DNA from: Corynebacterium gottingense
GTDB lineage: Bacteria > Actinomycetota > Actinomycetes > Mycobacteriales > Mycobacteriaceae
NCBI RefSeq assembly: GCF_003693265.1
Contig: NZ_RDRE01000004.1
Span: forward strand, 113,815 to 177,814
Direction: 5' to 3'
DNA: 64,000 bases
Under the pieces are notes generated by a model. The model was not told the DNA's origin. It was given only the letters and a program-made list of their open reading frames with translations, and searched no databases. Both the position numbers and the translations under genes were made by a program. Shown in pieces: positions 41,584 to 50,644 of this stretch (positions are counted from its first letter, which is position 1; the number at the start of each line of letters is the position of its first letter).

Positions 41584-42254
41584 TTGTTGTCATCACCGGT
41601 ACAAACACTGACGTGGGCAAAACCATCGCCACCGCGGCGCTCGCATCGGCGTGGCAGGCGGACGGGACGGCTGTGCGGGTGGCCAAACCGCTGCAGACCG
41701 GAGAACCGGATGGCTCCGGCGACGCCAACACGGTCGACCGTCTCACCGGCGTGGCCACGCACGAGTACGTCCGCTTCCCCGAGCCGCTCGCCCCCAACTT
41801 GTCGGCCCGGCGCGCCGGCATGCAGGTCCCGCCGCTGGGCGAGGTCTGCGATTGGATCCGGGCGCTCGACGCTGAGGACGACGGCCGCGGCGTCACCCTC
41901 GTGGAGGGCGCGGGCGGCCTGCTGGTGCGGCTTGCGGACGACTACACCATCGCCGACATCGCCGCCGAGTTGGACGCGCCCGTCGTCGTCGTGACCTCGC
42001 TGGGTCTGGGCAGCCTCAACGCCGCGGAGCTGACGGTGCGCGAGGCAACGCGCCGCGGTGTGCGCGTCGCCGGGCTTATCGGCGGCATGCTGCCCGCGGA
42101 GCCGGACCTGGCGACGCGGCTCAATCTCGAGGAGCTGCCCGTGGTCACGGGCGTGGACCTGTGGGCGAGTATCCCCGCCGACTCTGGCGCGCTGGAGCGC
42201 GATGCGTTTGCGCGGATGGCCGGGGCACTCGGCGTTCCTGCGCCGCCGCGGTAG
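41580..42254 (+). CDS. bioD: Dethiobiotin synthetase
   Basis: ATP-dependent ureido-ring closure. 224 residues; P-loop GTNTDVGKT at 7-15 and the second conserved VEGAGGLLVR near 106-115. ATGA overlap with bioA. No bioB in the window, so the last step must be encoded elsewhere. Confidence 0.96.
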   Translation: MIVVITGTNTDVGKTIATAALASAWQADGTAVRVAKPLQTGEPDGSGDANTVDRLTGVATHEYVRFPEPLAPNLSARRAGMQVPPLGEVCDWIRALDAEDDGRGVTLVEGAGGLLVRLADDYTIADIAAELDAPVVVVTSLGLGSLNAAELTVREATRRGVRVAGLIGGMLPAEPDLATRLNLEELPVVTGVDLWASIPADSGALERDAFARMAGALGVPAPPR

Positions 42255-42260
42255 CTCGGT

Positions 42261-43067
42261 CTAGAGCGGGCGGCCGACCTCGGAGTGCGCGATTTCCTCC
42301 GCGTGGCGGATCACCTTGGCCAGCGCCGCCGCAACGTCGGCCGCCCGCTCGCTGCAAAGGATGTCCTTGCGCACCTCGATCATCACGCCCAGCACCTTCA
42401 TGTTCTGGGTGAACTCGACGGGGATGTACACGCCGGTAAACGGGGTATTGCGCTCCACGTTGAACCCGGCGGCGGTGAACTCGCGGTCGGTCACGTCCGC
42501 AAGCAGCGCCGGGGTGTGGATCGAGTGGGTGCCAATGCAAATATCCGGCAGCAGCGTGCCGGGGTGGATCTGGTACTCGTCGGGCTGGTTGGAGTAGGAG
42601 TGCACGTCCACGATCACCGCGCCGTCGAGGGCGTCCAGGCGACCGCGGGTGAGTTCGGTGACGGCCTCTGCGTAGGGCTCGTAGTACTTCGCGCGCAGTT
42701 CGGTGGTGTCGAAGCCCGCGGGGCGCAGCAGATTGCCGTCGCCAAGCTTCATATAGACCGCACCGCGGCCCGAGGCGTCCATGGAGTCGCGCTCGTTGGA
42801 GAACCGCCCCGGGTCCGCCACCAGGCGCGACAGGTTGTTCACGATCATCCACGGTTCCACCCCGGACTGCTCGCGGGCGGCGGTAGCGAGCTCAAGCGTG
42901 CCGTCGTCCGTCACGCGGTCGAGCTCCTGCGCCAGCTGCGCGTTAGTGGCGACGAAGTCAGCGGCCACCTCCTCGGGGATCTCACGCGAGGAGTGCGGGA
43001 CGTGGATGATTACGGGGCATGCGGCCCCGCCCTGCGTAATGATGTAGTGCTCGGGCTGTGCGGTCAT
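42261..43067 (-). CDS. N-formylglutamate amidohydrolase family protein
   Basis: 268 residues; zinc amidohydrolase of the FGase family, recognised by IIHVPHSSREIP near 20, VDVHSYSNQP (metal-binding His) near 155, and GFNVERNTPFTGVYIP. FGase members act in histidine degradation or on N-formyl/carbamoyl amino acids; no hut genes are nearby, so the substrate is uncertain. Convergent with bioD, six bases apart. Confidence 0.88.
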   Translation of the reverse strand: MTAQPEHYIITQGGAACPVIIHVPHSSREIPEEVAADFVATNAQLAQELDRVTDDGTLELATAAREQSGVEPWMIVNNLSRLVADPGRFSNERDSMDASGRGAVYMKLGDGNLLRPAGFDTTELRAKYYEPYAEAVTELTRGRLDALDGAVIVDVHSYSNQPDEYQIHPGTLLPDICIGTHSIHTPALLADVTDREFTAAGFNVERNTPFTGVYIPVEFTQNMKVLGVMIEVRKDILCSERAADVAAALAKVIRHAEEIAHSEVGRPL

Positions 43068-43089
43068 GCACAGAAGCGTAACCGGGATT

Positions 43090-43575
43090 TTAGGATTGCG
43101 CTGAGTGGCCCGGCACCTCCGGAGCCACGCCGGTCTCTTCGTACTTCGCCAGGATGTCGATGCGGCGCTGGTGTCGCTCCTCCTCGCTCCACGGCTGGGC
43201 GACGAAGGCGTCGACGATCTTCAACGCCTCCTCCTCGGTGTGCATGCGCCCACCGATGCCGATGAGCTGCGCGTTGTTGTGTTCGCGTGCCAGCCTCGCA
43301 GTCTCCTCGGACCAGGCTAGGGCGCAGCGCGCACCCTTCACCTTGTTCGCGGCGATCTGCTCGCCGTTGCCGGAGCCACCCAGCACGATGCCGAGCGAGC
43401 CCGGGTTCGCCACCACAGCCTCCGCAGCAGCGATGCAATACGCCGGGTAGTCATCGGCGTCGTCGTACTCGTGGGCACCGCAGTCAATGACCTCGTGGCC
43501 TGCCTGCTCCAGGTGGGCTTTGATCTGGTTCTTTCGCTCGAAACCGGCGTGGTCTGCTCCAAGGTAAATTCGCAT
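43090..43575 (-). CDS. rpiB: Ribose-5-phosphate isomerase B
   Basis: 161 residues from the ATG at 43575. GADHAGFERK at 6-15 and GGSGNGEQIAANK at 67-78. As in M. tuberculosis RpiB the catalytic base is a glutamate (Glu 72) in place of the cysteine of the E. coli enzyme. Part of the rpiB / Rv2466c-like / pepN block shared with mycobacteria. Confidence 0.96.
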   Translation of the reverse strand: MRIYLGADHAGFERKNQIKAHLEQAGHEVIDCGAHEYDDADDYPAYCIAAAEAVVANPGSLGIVLGGSGNGEQIAANKVKGARCALAWSEETARLAREHNNAQLIGIGGRMHTEEEALKIVDAFVAQPWSEEERHQRRIDILAKYEETGVAPEVPGHSAQS

Positions 43576-43614
43576 GCGCACAAGCCTACCTGCCACCCGG
43601 CCCGGCCATGGCCC

Positions 43615-44241
43615 TTACGCCTGTTCGCGGACCTGCGGGTCCTCAGTGCGCGAGCGCTTCAGCTCGAAGAAGTAGGGGAAGGAGGCGAGGGACACGGAGG
43701 CGTCGAAAAGCTTGCCTGCCTCTTCGCCCTTGGGCACGCGGGTAATCACTGGGCCGAAGAACGCGGTGTCGCCGAGCTTGACCACGGGCGTGCCGACCTC
43801 GTCGCCGACGTTGTCCATGGCCTGCTGGTGGTAGGCGCGCAGCTGGTCGTCGACGACCTCGGAGTTGGCCACATCCGCCAGCTGCGGCGGCAGACCGACC
43901 GCGTCGAGGGCCACGCCGATGATCTCGTCGTAGCCGCCAAAGCCTTGCTTGCCGCCCTGGCCCTCGGTGTGCACGAGCGTGCCCATCATCGTGTACAGCT
44001 CGTCGATCTTGTCGGGGAATTCGTCCTTCACCTTGGTGAACACGCGGGCCGGGCCCCAGTTCGCCTCCATCATGCGGGCGTAGGTCTCCGAGAGGTTGCG
44101 GCCGTCATTGAGCACGCTCAGGGACATCGGCACCCACTCGACCTCGATGTCGCGCACCTGCTCGACCTCCTTGATCCAGCGGGAGGTCAGCCAGCAAAAT
44201 GGGCAAGAAACATCGAACCAAAACGTGACTTGTTGGGTCAT
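43615..44241 (-). CDS. DsbA-family protein, mycothiol-dependent nitroreductase (Rv2466c) type
   Basis: 208 residues from the ATG at 44241 with GGAGAA four bases upstream. The thioredoxin-like start FWFDVSCPFCWLTSRW carries the CPFC active site (Cys 13, Cys 16; CPWC in M. tuberculosis) and the family WMP-type WVPMSLSVLN. No signal peptide, so cytoplasmic, and expected to use mycothiol. Divergent from pepN, as in mycobacteria. Confidence 0.88.
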   Translation of the reverse strand: MTQQVTFWFDVSCPFCWLTSRWIKEVEQVRDIEVEWVPMSLSVLNDGRNLSETYARMMEANWGPARVFTKVKDEFPDKIDELYTMMGTLVHTEGQGGKQGFGGYDEIIGVALDAVGLPPQLADVANSEVVDDQLRAYHQQAMDNVGDEVGTPVVKLGDTAFFGPVITRVPKGEEAGKLFDASVSLASFPYFFELKRSRTEDPQVREQA

Positions 44242-44310
44242 TACATTCTCCTTCGTGTGAGCGGTTGGCCCCCACAGTAGCCACTTCGTGCGTCCGAGTA
44301 TGTTGGGGCC

Positions 44311-46698
44311 ATGAAAACAAATCTGACTCGGGCCGACGCGCAGCACCGCGCCGCCCTCATTTCCAACGTCCACTACTCCATCGAGCTCGACGTTACTGGC
44401 GCCGAGCAGTTCCGCTCGCGCACCACGGTCACCTTCGATTCCCGTGCCGGCGAAACTTCCTTCGACCTGGTCGCGGACTCGTTCACGGCCACCCTGGACG
44501 GCTCGCCCGTCGAGGGCCGCGAGCTTTCGCTTACCGACGGCCAACACACCCTCAGCGTCGACGCCACCATCACCTACAACCGCACCGGCGAGGGCCTGCA
44601 TAAATTCACCGACCCGGTGGACAACAAGGACTACCTCTACACCCAGTTCGAGCCCGCGATGGCGATGAAGGTGTTCGCCTGCTTCGACCAGCCGGACATG
44701 AAGGCCACCTACGACATCGCGGTGACCGCACCGGAGTCCTACACCGTGGTCCTCAACGCGCCGACCACGCGCGAGGGCAACACCTGGTCCGCCACCGTGG
44801 ACTACCCCCTGTCCACCTACCTCATCGCCGTGATCGCCGGCGAGTACGAGCACGTCACCGACACCTACTCCGACGAGCACGGGGAGATCCCCCTGGGCAT
44901 CTACGCCCGCGCCTCACTCATGGAGCACCTGGACGCCGACCGCCTGTTCCGCCAGACCAAGGACGGCTTCGCCTACTACCACAAGAATTTCGGTGTGGCC
45001 TACCCCTTTGGCAAGTACGACCAGATCTTCTGCCCCGAGTACAACATGGGCGCGATGGAAAACGCCGGCGCGGTGACCTTCCGCGACGAGTACGTGTTTA
45101 CCTCCGAGCCCACCCCGTACCGCCTGGAGCGCCGCAACGACACCATCCTGCACGAGATGGCGCACATGTGGTTCGGCGACCTGGTCACCATGCAGTGGTG
45201 GGACGACCTGTGGCTCAACGAATCCTTCGCCACCTGGTCCGCCGCCATCGCGCAGACCGAGATCGGCGAGTACCCGGACGCCTGGACCACTTTCGCCGCC
45301 GTGGAGAAGGCGTGGGCTTACCAGCAGGATCAGCTGCCCACCACGCACCCGATCGCGGCGGACGCGCCCGACATCGAGACCGCGGAGCAGAACTTCGACG
45401 GCATCACCTACGCCAAGGGCGCGTCCGTGCTCAAGCAGCTGCAAGCCTACGTCGGCCGCGACGAGTTCTTCGCCGGCGTCCACGAGCACTTCACCAACCA
45501 CGCCCACGCTAACGCCACCTTCGCTGACCTGCTCTCCGCGCTGGAGAAGTCCTCGGGCCGCGACCTATCCAGCTGGTCCGAGCAGTGGCTGCGCACCACC
45601 GGTGTCTCCGCGCTGCGCCCGGAAATCACCGAGGACTCCTTCGCCGTCGTGCAGGAATCCGACGTCATGCGCACCCACCGGGTTACCGTGGGGCTCTATT
45701 CGCTTATCGACGGCTCCGTCACCCGCACCCACCACGTCACCCTCGACGTCGACGGCGCGCGCACCGAGGTGCCGGAGCTCGCCGGAGTCGACCACGACCT
45801 GGCTCTGGTCAACGACGAAGACCTCACCTACTGCAAGATGGGCCTGACCCCCGCGCACCAGCGCTTCGCCCTGGACCACCTGGGGGAGATCACCGACCCG
45901 CTGGCGCGCACCCTGGTGTGGTCGTCGCTGTGGGAGTCCGTGCGTGACGGCCAGCTCCCGGCCCGCGAGTTCGTCCGCCTGGTGGCCAAGCACGGCGCCG
46001 CCGAGGACCAGCCGAGCGTGCAGGAGCGCCTGCTCGCCCAGGCCACCCTGGCGGTCAAGCAGTACGTCGACCCTGCCTGGCAGTCTGAGGGCTTCCGCCT
46101 GCTCAACGACGCCTTTCGCGGCGCCGAGCCGGCCGCGATCTTCGACCGCGCACTCGCCCGCCTCGCTCCGACGCCGGAGACGGTGGACTACCTCAAGCAG
46201 CTGCTCGAGCGCTCGGGCAACCAGGAGGTGCGCTGGCTGGCCCTGACCAGCCTCATCGCCGCCGGAGAAGCGCCACTCGAGGACGCGGATAAGGAAGAGG
46301 ACACCTCGTCCGAGGGCGTGATTTCGCGGTTGCGGTGCCGCGCGACCGTGGAAAAGCGATGGGCGTGGGACACGCTGGTCAACGAGGACCTGACCAACCT
46401 GGAGGCGCGCTACCTCATGGACGGTCTCAAGTTCAACGGCGACGAACTCGACGCGTTCACCGACGAGTACTTCCGCGTGGCGCCGGCGCTGTGGGACCGC
46501 CTGACCAATGAGATGGCGCAGCGCACCCTCGAGGGCATGTACCCGACCTGGGCGATTTCAGAGGAGGCCGTGCGCAAGGCGGACGCATTGCTTGACGACG
46601 CCTCCGTGCCCGCCGGCCTCAAGCGCATCCTCGCCGAGGGCCAGGACCGAGTTGCGCGCGCCGTGCGCAACCGCGCTGCAGACGCTGAAGGGGCTTAA
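44311..46698 (+). CDS. pepN: Aminopeptidase N
   Basis: M1 zinc metallopeptidase, 795 residues. GAMEN at 247-251; zinc ligands in HEMAH (281-285) and Glu 304 (WLNE), the canonical 18-residue spacing. A C-terminal ERAP1-like helical domain follows. Actinobacterial PepN are about 850 residues, so length is normal to slightly short. Strongly C-ending codon use points to high expression. Confidence 0.96.
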   Translation: MKTNLTRADAQHRAALISNVHYSIELDVTGAEQFRSRTTVTFDSRAGETSFDLVADSFTATLDGSPVEGRELSLTDGQHTLSVDATITYNRTGEGLHKFTDPVDNKDYLYTQFEPAMAMKVFACFDQPDMKATYDIAVTAPESYTVVLNAPTTREGNTWSATVDYPLSTYLIAVIAGEYEHVTDTYSDEHGEIPLGIYARASLMEHLDADRLFRQTKDGFAYYHKNFGVAYPFGKYDQIFCPEYNMGAMENAGAVTFRDEYVFTSEPTPYRLERRNDTILHEMAHMWFGDLVTMQWWDDLWLNESFATWSAAIAQTEIGEYPDAWTTFAAVEKAWAYQQDQLPTTHPIAADAPDIETAEQNFDGITYAKGASVLKQLQAYVGRDEFFAGVHEHFTNHAHANATFADLLSALEKSSGRDLSSWSEQWLRTTGVSALRPEITEDSFAVVQESDVMRTHRVTVGLYSLIDGSVTRTHHVTLDVDGARTEVPELAGVDHDLALVNDEDLTYCKMGLTPAHQRFALDHLGEITDPLARTLVWSSLWESVRDGQLPAREFVRLVAKHGAAEDQPSVQERLLAQATLAVKQYVDPAWQSEGFRLLNDAFRGAEPAAIFDRALARLAPTPETVDYLKQLLERSGNQEVRWLALTSLIAAGEAPLEDADKEEDTSSEGVISRLRCRATVEKRWAWDTLVNEDLTNLEARYLMDGLKFNGDELDAFTDEYFRVAPALWDRLTNEMAQRTLEGMYPTWAISEEAVRKADALLDDASVPAGLKRILAEGQDRVARAVRNRAADAEGA

Positions 46699-46737
46699 GG
46701 TGCTGAAGGCGCTGGCGACGTCAGCTAAGGCGCGGCG

Positions 46738-47463
46738 CTAGAAGCGCGTGACCGTGCGGAGCTGCGCCACGTCCGGCCGGACGACGATAGTGGCGTAGGC
46801 GACGACGAGGCCCCCCTCGTACAGCTTGCGGGTCACGCGCTGCAGTGGCGCATTCGCCGCCATTTGGAGTCGGCCGCGCTCCACATCTGTAGCCGCGCCG
46901 GGGGTGACCACGTCCTCGCGCAGCGTTGCCGCCTCCGGCCGCCTGTCCACCGTCAAAGTCAGGCTGCTCACGGCGTAGCCTTCCTCGTATCCTGGGCGCA
47001 CGTAGAGCGTCTCCGAAAACGCCGGGGCCCCGTCGGCATAGTGCACACGCTCCTCCGCATACACCTTGTCGCTCGCCCCGTCGCCGAGCTCGGCGTCGGT
47101 TTCGGTGTCTCCAAAGGCCGCGGCAACAACCCGAGGAGGGGTGATGCGTCCGGAAAACAGCAGTTTGGAGACGATGTCCACCCCTTTCTCCTCCAGCTGC
47201 GCCGCCAACCCGGTCGCCCCATTGAGGTCCACGACGGGCGGCAGCGCGCGCACAAACGTGCCCCCGGCTCGGCCGCGCTTGCGCTCAATGATGCCTTCCA
47301 GCTGCAACACATCAAGCGCGTGCCGCACTGTCATCCGGGCGACGTTGAACTGGTCGACCAGCTCGCGCTCGGGTGGGAGCTTGTCACCGGGCTTGAGTTC
47401 GTGAGACTCAATCCTGGTGCGCAGCGTCTCCGCGATACGGAGATACGCCGGTTTCGTCGCCAT
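46738..47463 (-). CDS. GntR-family (HutC/UTRA) regulator
   Basis: 241 residues from the ATG at 47463 with GGGAAGG upstream. Winged helix with PPERELVDQFNVARMTVRHAL about residues 30-50, then a UTRA-type ligand domain (from about 85). Its target is not evident from the neighbours, pepN and metB. It is preceded by a 440-base gap rich in short dyads. Confidence 0.88.
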   Translation of the reverse strand: MATKPAYLRIAETLRTRIESHELKPGDKLPPERELVDQFNVARMTVRHALDVLQLEGIIERKRGRAGGTFVRALPPVVDLNGATGLAAQLEEKGVDIVSKLLFSGRITPPRVVAAAFGDTETDAELGDGASDKVYAEERVHYADGAPAFSETLYVRPGYEEGYAVSSLTLTVDRRPEAATLREDVVTPGAATDVERGRLQMAANAPLQRVTRKLYEGGLVVAYATIVVRPDVAQLRTVTRF

Positions 47464-47903
47464 AGATACCTTCCCTCGCCCTCCCTCGCGCAAGGGAAAA
47501 CTCCCAAGACGAGCAACTCGGCCGTTGATTTACGTGCATTTACGCGCAGCCGTCAAAATTGTTGAAAACGGCTGTGTAAATTTCTCTTCGATCAACGTTA
47601 ATCAACAAAGGATGCAGTTACCCTGCATTCTTTCGACGCGCCCGACCGACAGTTGTTGTCAAATCAATGGTCTAAACTTGGACGAACGTCACCCTTTCCG
47701 ACCCTGGCAGCACACACCCAAACGGGTGCACACCTCCCCCCGATCACCCCCAAAAGGTACATTCCGACCGGACATGCATGCCATGCATGAAAAACCTTGA
47801 AATTACCCCCTATTAGGGGTCTAACTTCGATGCAATTTATGCACCCGCAGGTATAACGAGGCCACCAGGCGAACTCGCCGCACCGAGCTTCCTAGCGTCC
47901 GGC
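47464..47903. other. 440-base intergenic region with several dyads, no gene
   Basis: Upstream of the GntR gene and downstream of metB. Seen here: ATGCAG-N5-CTGCAT (47612-47628), CATGCATG-C-CATGCATG (47772-47788), CCCCTA-T-TAGGGG (47807-47819) and TGCA-N5-TGCA (47831-47843). No coding frame with good composition, no tRNA, and no clear metB terminator. Confidence 0.5.
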
Positions 47904-49040
47904 TTACAACGCCACCACGGCTTGCTCAAGGTCGGCGATGAGATCGTCCACGTCCTCGATGCCCACCGAGATGCGAACCAACTCCGGCGGGACCTCGAGC
48001 GCCGACCCGTTGACCGCCAGGTGCGTCATGGTCGCCGGGTGCTCGACCAGACTCTCTACTCCACCGAGCGATTCTGCGAGGCAGAACAGCTTCGTGGACA
48101 AGCAAAACGCCTTCGCCTGCTCCTCGGTCTGGAATTCGACGGACACCATGCCACCGAAGCGCGTCATCTGGCGCTTCGCCACCTCGTGGTTGGGGTGCGA
48201 GGCAAGCCCCGGGTAGTGGACCTTGGCCACACAGTCCTGGCGCTGGAGGAACTCGGCGACCGCCTCGGCATTATCGCAGTGGCGGTCCATGCGCACCGCA
48301 AGCGTCTTCAGGCCGCGGGCGGTGAGGTAGGTATCAAACGGTGACGGGATCGCGCCGACCCAACCGAAGAAGAAGCGCAGGTCCTCCTCCAGCTTCGCAT
48401 CCTTGCCACACACGATGCCGCCAACGACGTCAGAGTGGCCACCAATGTACTTGGTGGTGGAGTGCAGCACCACGTCCGCGCCCAGCTCGAATGGCTTTTG
48501 CAGGTAGGGAGAGGCGAACGTGTTGTCTACGACGAGGGTTGCTGCGCCTTTAGCCTTACTGATTGCCGTGATGTCCGCGATGTTTAGCAGCGGGTTTGTC
48601 GGAGTCTCCACCCAAATCACCTTGGTGTTGGGCTGGATCGCCGCAGTGACCGCGTCGGTGTCCGTAATGTCCACCACCGAGTTCTCCACGCCCCACAGCG
48701 TGAAGACCTGTTGGATGAGGCGGTAGGTGCCGCCGTAGGCGTCGTTCCCAATGACGATGTGGTCCCCGGGCTTGAGCAGGATGCGCAGCAGGGAGTCGAT
48801 CGCCGCCATTCCGGAGGCGAACGCCACGCCGTAGTCCGCCCCCTCCAGCGCGGCGACGGTCTTCTCCAGCGCGGTCACGGTCGGGTTACCCACGCGCGTG
48901 TACTCGTACCCACCGCGGAGCTTGGCCAACCCGTCCTGCGCGAATGTGGTGGAGGCGTAGATCGGCACATTGATCGGTCCATACAGGCTGTCAGGCTCGT
49001 ACCCAGCGTGAATTGAATCTGTGGAGAACCCAGAGGTCAT
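47904..49040 (-). CDS. metB: Cystathionine gamma-synthase
   Basis: PLP enzyme joining O-acetyl- or O-succinylhomoserine and cysteine in methionine synthesis. 378 residues; PLP lysine Lys 197 in STTKYIGGHSD, GYEYTRVGNPT 44-54, SGMAA 76-80. A cystathionine gamma-lyase activity cannot be excluded from sequence. Single gene with a McbR-like site 75-90 bases upstream. Confidence 0.93.
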   Translation of the reverse strand: MTSGFSTDSIHAGYEPDSLYGPINVPIYASTTFAQDGLAKLRGGYEYTRVGNPTVTALEKTVAALEGADYGVAFASGMAAIDSLLRILLKPGDHIVIGNDAYGGTYRLIQQVFTLWGVENSVVDITDTDAVTAAIQPNTKVIWVETPTNPLLNIADITAISKAKGAATLVVDNTFASPYLQKPFELGADVVLHSTTKYIGGHSDVVGGIVCGKDAKLEEDLRFFFGWVGAIPSPFDTYLTARGLKTLAVRMDRHCDNAEAVAEFLQRQDCVAKVHYPGLASHPNHEVAKRQMTRFGGMVSVEFQTEEQAKAFCLSTKLFCLAESLGGVESLVEHPATMTHLAVNGSALEVPPELVRISVGIEDVDDLIADLEQAVVAL

Positions 49041-49114
49041 CGCGGTACCTTTCTTGTCGTCGCGGCCCCTCCGTGCGACGCATCCGTGCGGCGAGGGGAA
49101 GTTTCCCCGAAGTG

Positions 49115-49130
49115 TAGACCAAGCGGTTCA
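49115..49130. promoter_or_regulatory. McbR-like operator upstream of metB
   Basis: TAGACCAAGCGGTTCA compares with the McbR pattern TAGAC-N6-GTCTA: left half exact, right half GTTCA. McbR represses sulfur and methionine genes in C. glutamicum, including metB. Confidence 0.5.
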
Positions 49131-49206
49131 TTTTGGGTGCGGAATCGGCGAATTTTATGCACAGTACGTTCGTTCCGTCTGGTCAGCTCCGGCACATCCA
49201 TCTGGT

Positions 49207-49212
49207 TAAGAT
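49207..49212 (+). promoter_or_regulatory. -10 element for a leaderless mscS transcript
   Basis: TAAGAT, extended as GGTTAAGAT, nine bases before the ATG at 49221, with no ribosome binding site; -35 is weak. Confidence 0.4.
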
Positions 49213-49220
49213 TGCACCTG

Positions 49221-50237
49221 ATGAGCTATACAACAACACTTCTCGCAGCAGCATCGAACGGCACCGAGGCGCGCGTTGACAGCGCCGTCTCCGGCCTCTC
49301 CACCTGGTGGAACGACCCCGACACGCAGCAAAACTTTGTCACCCGCCCCTTGTGGATCCTCCTGATCATCCTCGTGGCCTCCGTGCTGCAGTGGGTGCTC
49401 AACCGCCTGATCCGCCGCGGTGCCGAAAACGCAATCAAGAACCCGGGCAGCGGCGTGCCCTTCCGGCGCGGGGAGCGCGACGTTGATTCGCCACAGGCGC
49501 GCTCGCAGGAGCAGCGCCGGCAGGCACGCATCCGCACCCTGTCAAACGTGGGTCGCTCTGCGGTGGCCATTGTCATCTGGGTCTGGGCCATCATGGCCAT
49601 CCTGGACCAGCTCGGCGTGAACGTCGCCCCGCTCGTGGCCTCCGCAGGCATCGTTGGTGTCGCCCTCGGCTTCGGCGCGCAGTCGCTGGTCAAGGACTTC
49701 CTGTCCGGCATGTTCATCCTCCTTGAGAACCAGTACGGTGTGGGCGACGTCATCGCCGTCAATGACGTCGAGGGCACCGTCGAGGACATGACCATGCGCA
49801 TCACCACGCTGCGCGACATCGACGGCACGCTCTGGTACATCCGCAACGGCGACATCGAGCAGGTTGGCAACAACTCGGATCGCTTCTCGGTCGCCCGCAT
49901 GGAGGTCCCCGTCTCCCTGTTCGCCGACCCATCGAAGGCCGCAGACGTGATCCTGGATGCCGCCCGCGCCGCTGCTCAGAGCGAGCGCATCCGCCGCGAC
50001 ATCATCGGCGAGCCCGAGCTCCTCGGCGTATCCAGCTTCACTACCGACCACCTCACCTATCGCGTTACCGTAAACACCATGCCCGGCGCGCAGTGGGGCG
50101 TGAGTCGTTTCATGTACGAGCAGATCCTCGAGGCGATGCAGGAAGCCGACGTCCGCCTGCCGGGCTCCGAACCCACCCTCGTGCGTAATGACCCGCGCGA
50201 CAAGATCACCGAAAGAGGGCCCTCCAATGACCAGTAA
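49221..50237 (+). CDS. Small-conductance mechanosensitive channel (MscS family)
   Basis: 338 residues from the ATG at 49221. Membrane helices at about 42-62, 115-135 and the pore-lining helix (VASAGIVGVALGFGAQSLVKDFLSG), followed by the beta-domain motif NQYGVGDVIAV and an alpha/beta C-terminus. Two fewer helices than some paralogues. In C. glutamicum a MscS protein exports glutamate, but no equivalence is claimed. Overlaps glbO by 11 bases. Confidence 0.92.
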   Translation: MSYTTTLLAAASNGTEARVDSAVSGLSTWWNDPDTQQNFVTRPLWILLIILVASVLQWVLNRLIRRGAENAIKNPGSGVPFRRGERDVDSPQARSQEQRRQARIRTLSNVGRSAVAIVIWVWAIMAILDQLGVNVAPLVASAGIVGVALGFGAQSLVKDFLSGMFILLENQYGVGDVIAVNDVEGTVEDMTMRITTLRDIDGTLWYIRNGDIEQVGNNSDRFSVARMEVPVSLFADPSKAADVILDAARAAAQSERIRRDIIGEPELLGVSSFTTDHLTYRVTVNTMPGAQWGVSRFMYEQILEAMQEADVRLPGSEPTLVRNDPRDKITERGPSNDQ

Positions 50238-50634
50238 CCCGCAGGAGCATTCGCTTTACGACGCCCTTGGCGCCGACTTTTTCCAACGCCTCGTCGAAGG
50301 CTTTTACAACCAGGTCAAAGAAGACGACCTCATCGGTCCGATGTACCCGGACCAGGACTGGGACGGCGCGCAGGACCGGCTCCGTTGGTTCCTCGTGCAG
50401 TACTGGGGCGGTCCCCGGACCTACCAGGAAAAGCGCGGCAGCCCCATGCTGCGGCGCCGCCACTTCCCCTTCCCCATCGGCGAGCCAGAGGCGGATAGGT
50501 GGCTGCACCTCATGGAAAATTCGCTGAACCAGTTTTCGGACGAGGAGCTTCCCGAGGCGTACCGCTTCGCCCTGTGGAACCACATGCAGCGCGTCGCCTA
50601 CATGATGATCAACCAGGGTCCGCGCGCGTACTAA
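50227..50634 (+). CDS. glbO: Truncated haemoglobin, group II (trHbO)
   Basis: 135 residues from the ATG at 50227. Family features: YDALGADFFQRLVEGFY, PMYPDQDW, LVQYWGGP, RRRHFPFPIG and WLHLMENSL (distal Trp), with AY near the end. Binds O2/NO; in mycobacteria it is near envelope genes. Begins inside mscS, so the two are co-translated. Confidence 0.95.
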   Translation: MTSNPQEHSLYDALGADFFQRLVEGFYNQVKEDDLIGPMYPDQDWDGAQDRLRWFLVQYWGGPRTYQEKRGSPMLRRRHFPFPIGEPEADRWLHLMENSLNQFSDEELPEAYRFALWNHMQRVAYMMINQGPRAY

Positions 50635-50644
50635 ACGAGGGCGA

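Noticed and set aside
47417..47800. Plus-strand open frame of 127 codons in the gap upstream of the GntR gene
   Set aside because: Begins inside the GntR gene antisense, no ribosome binding site, no coding-like composition.
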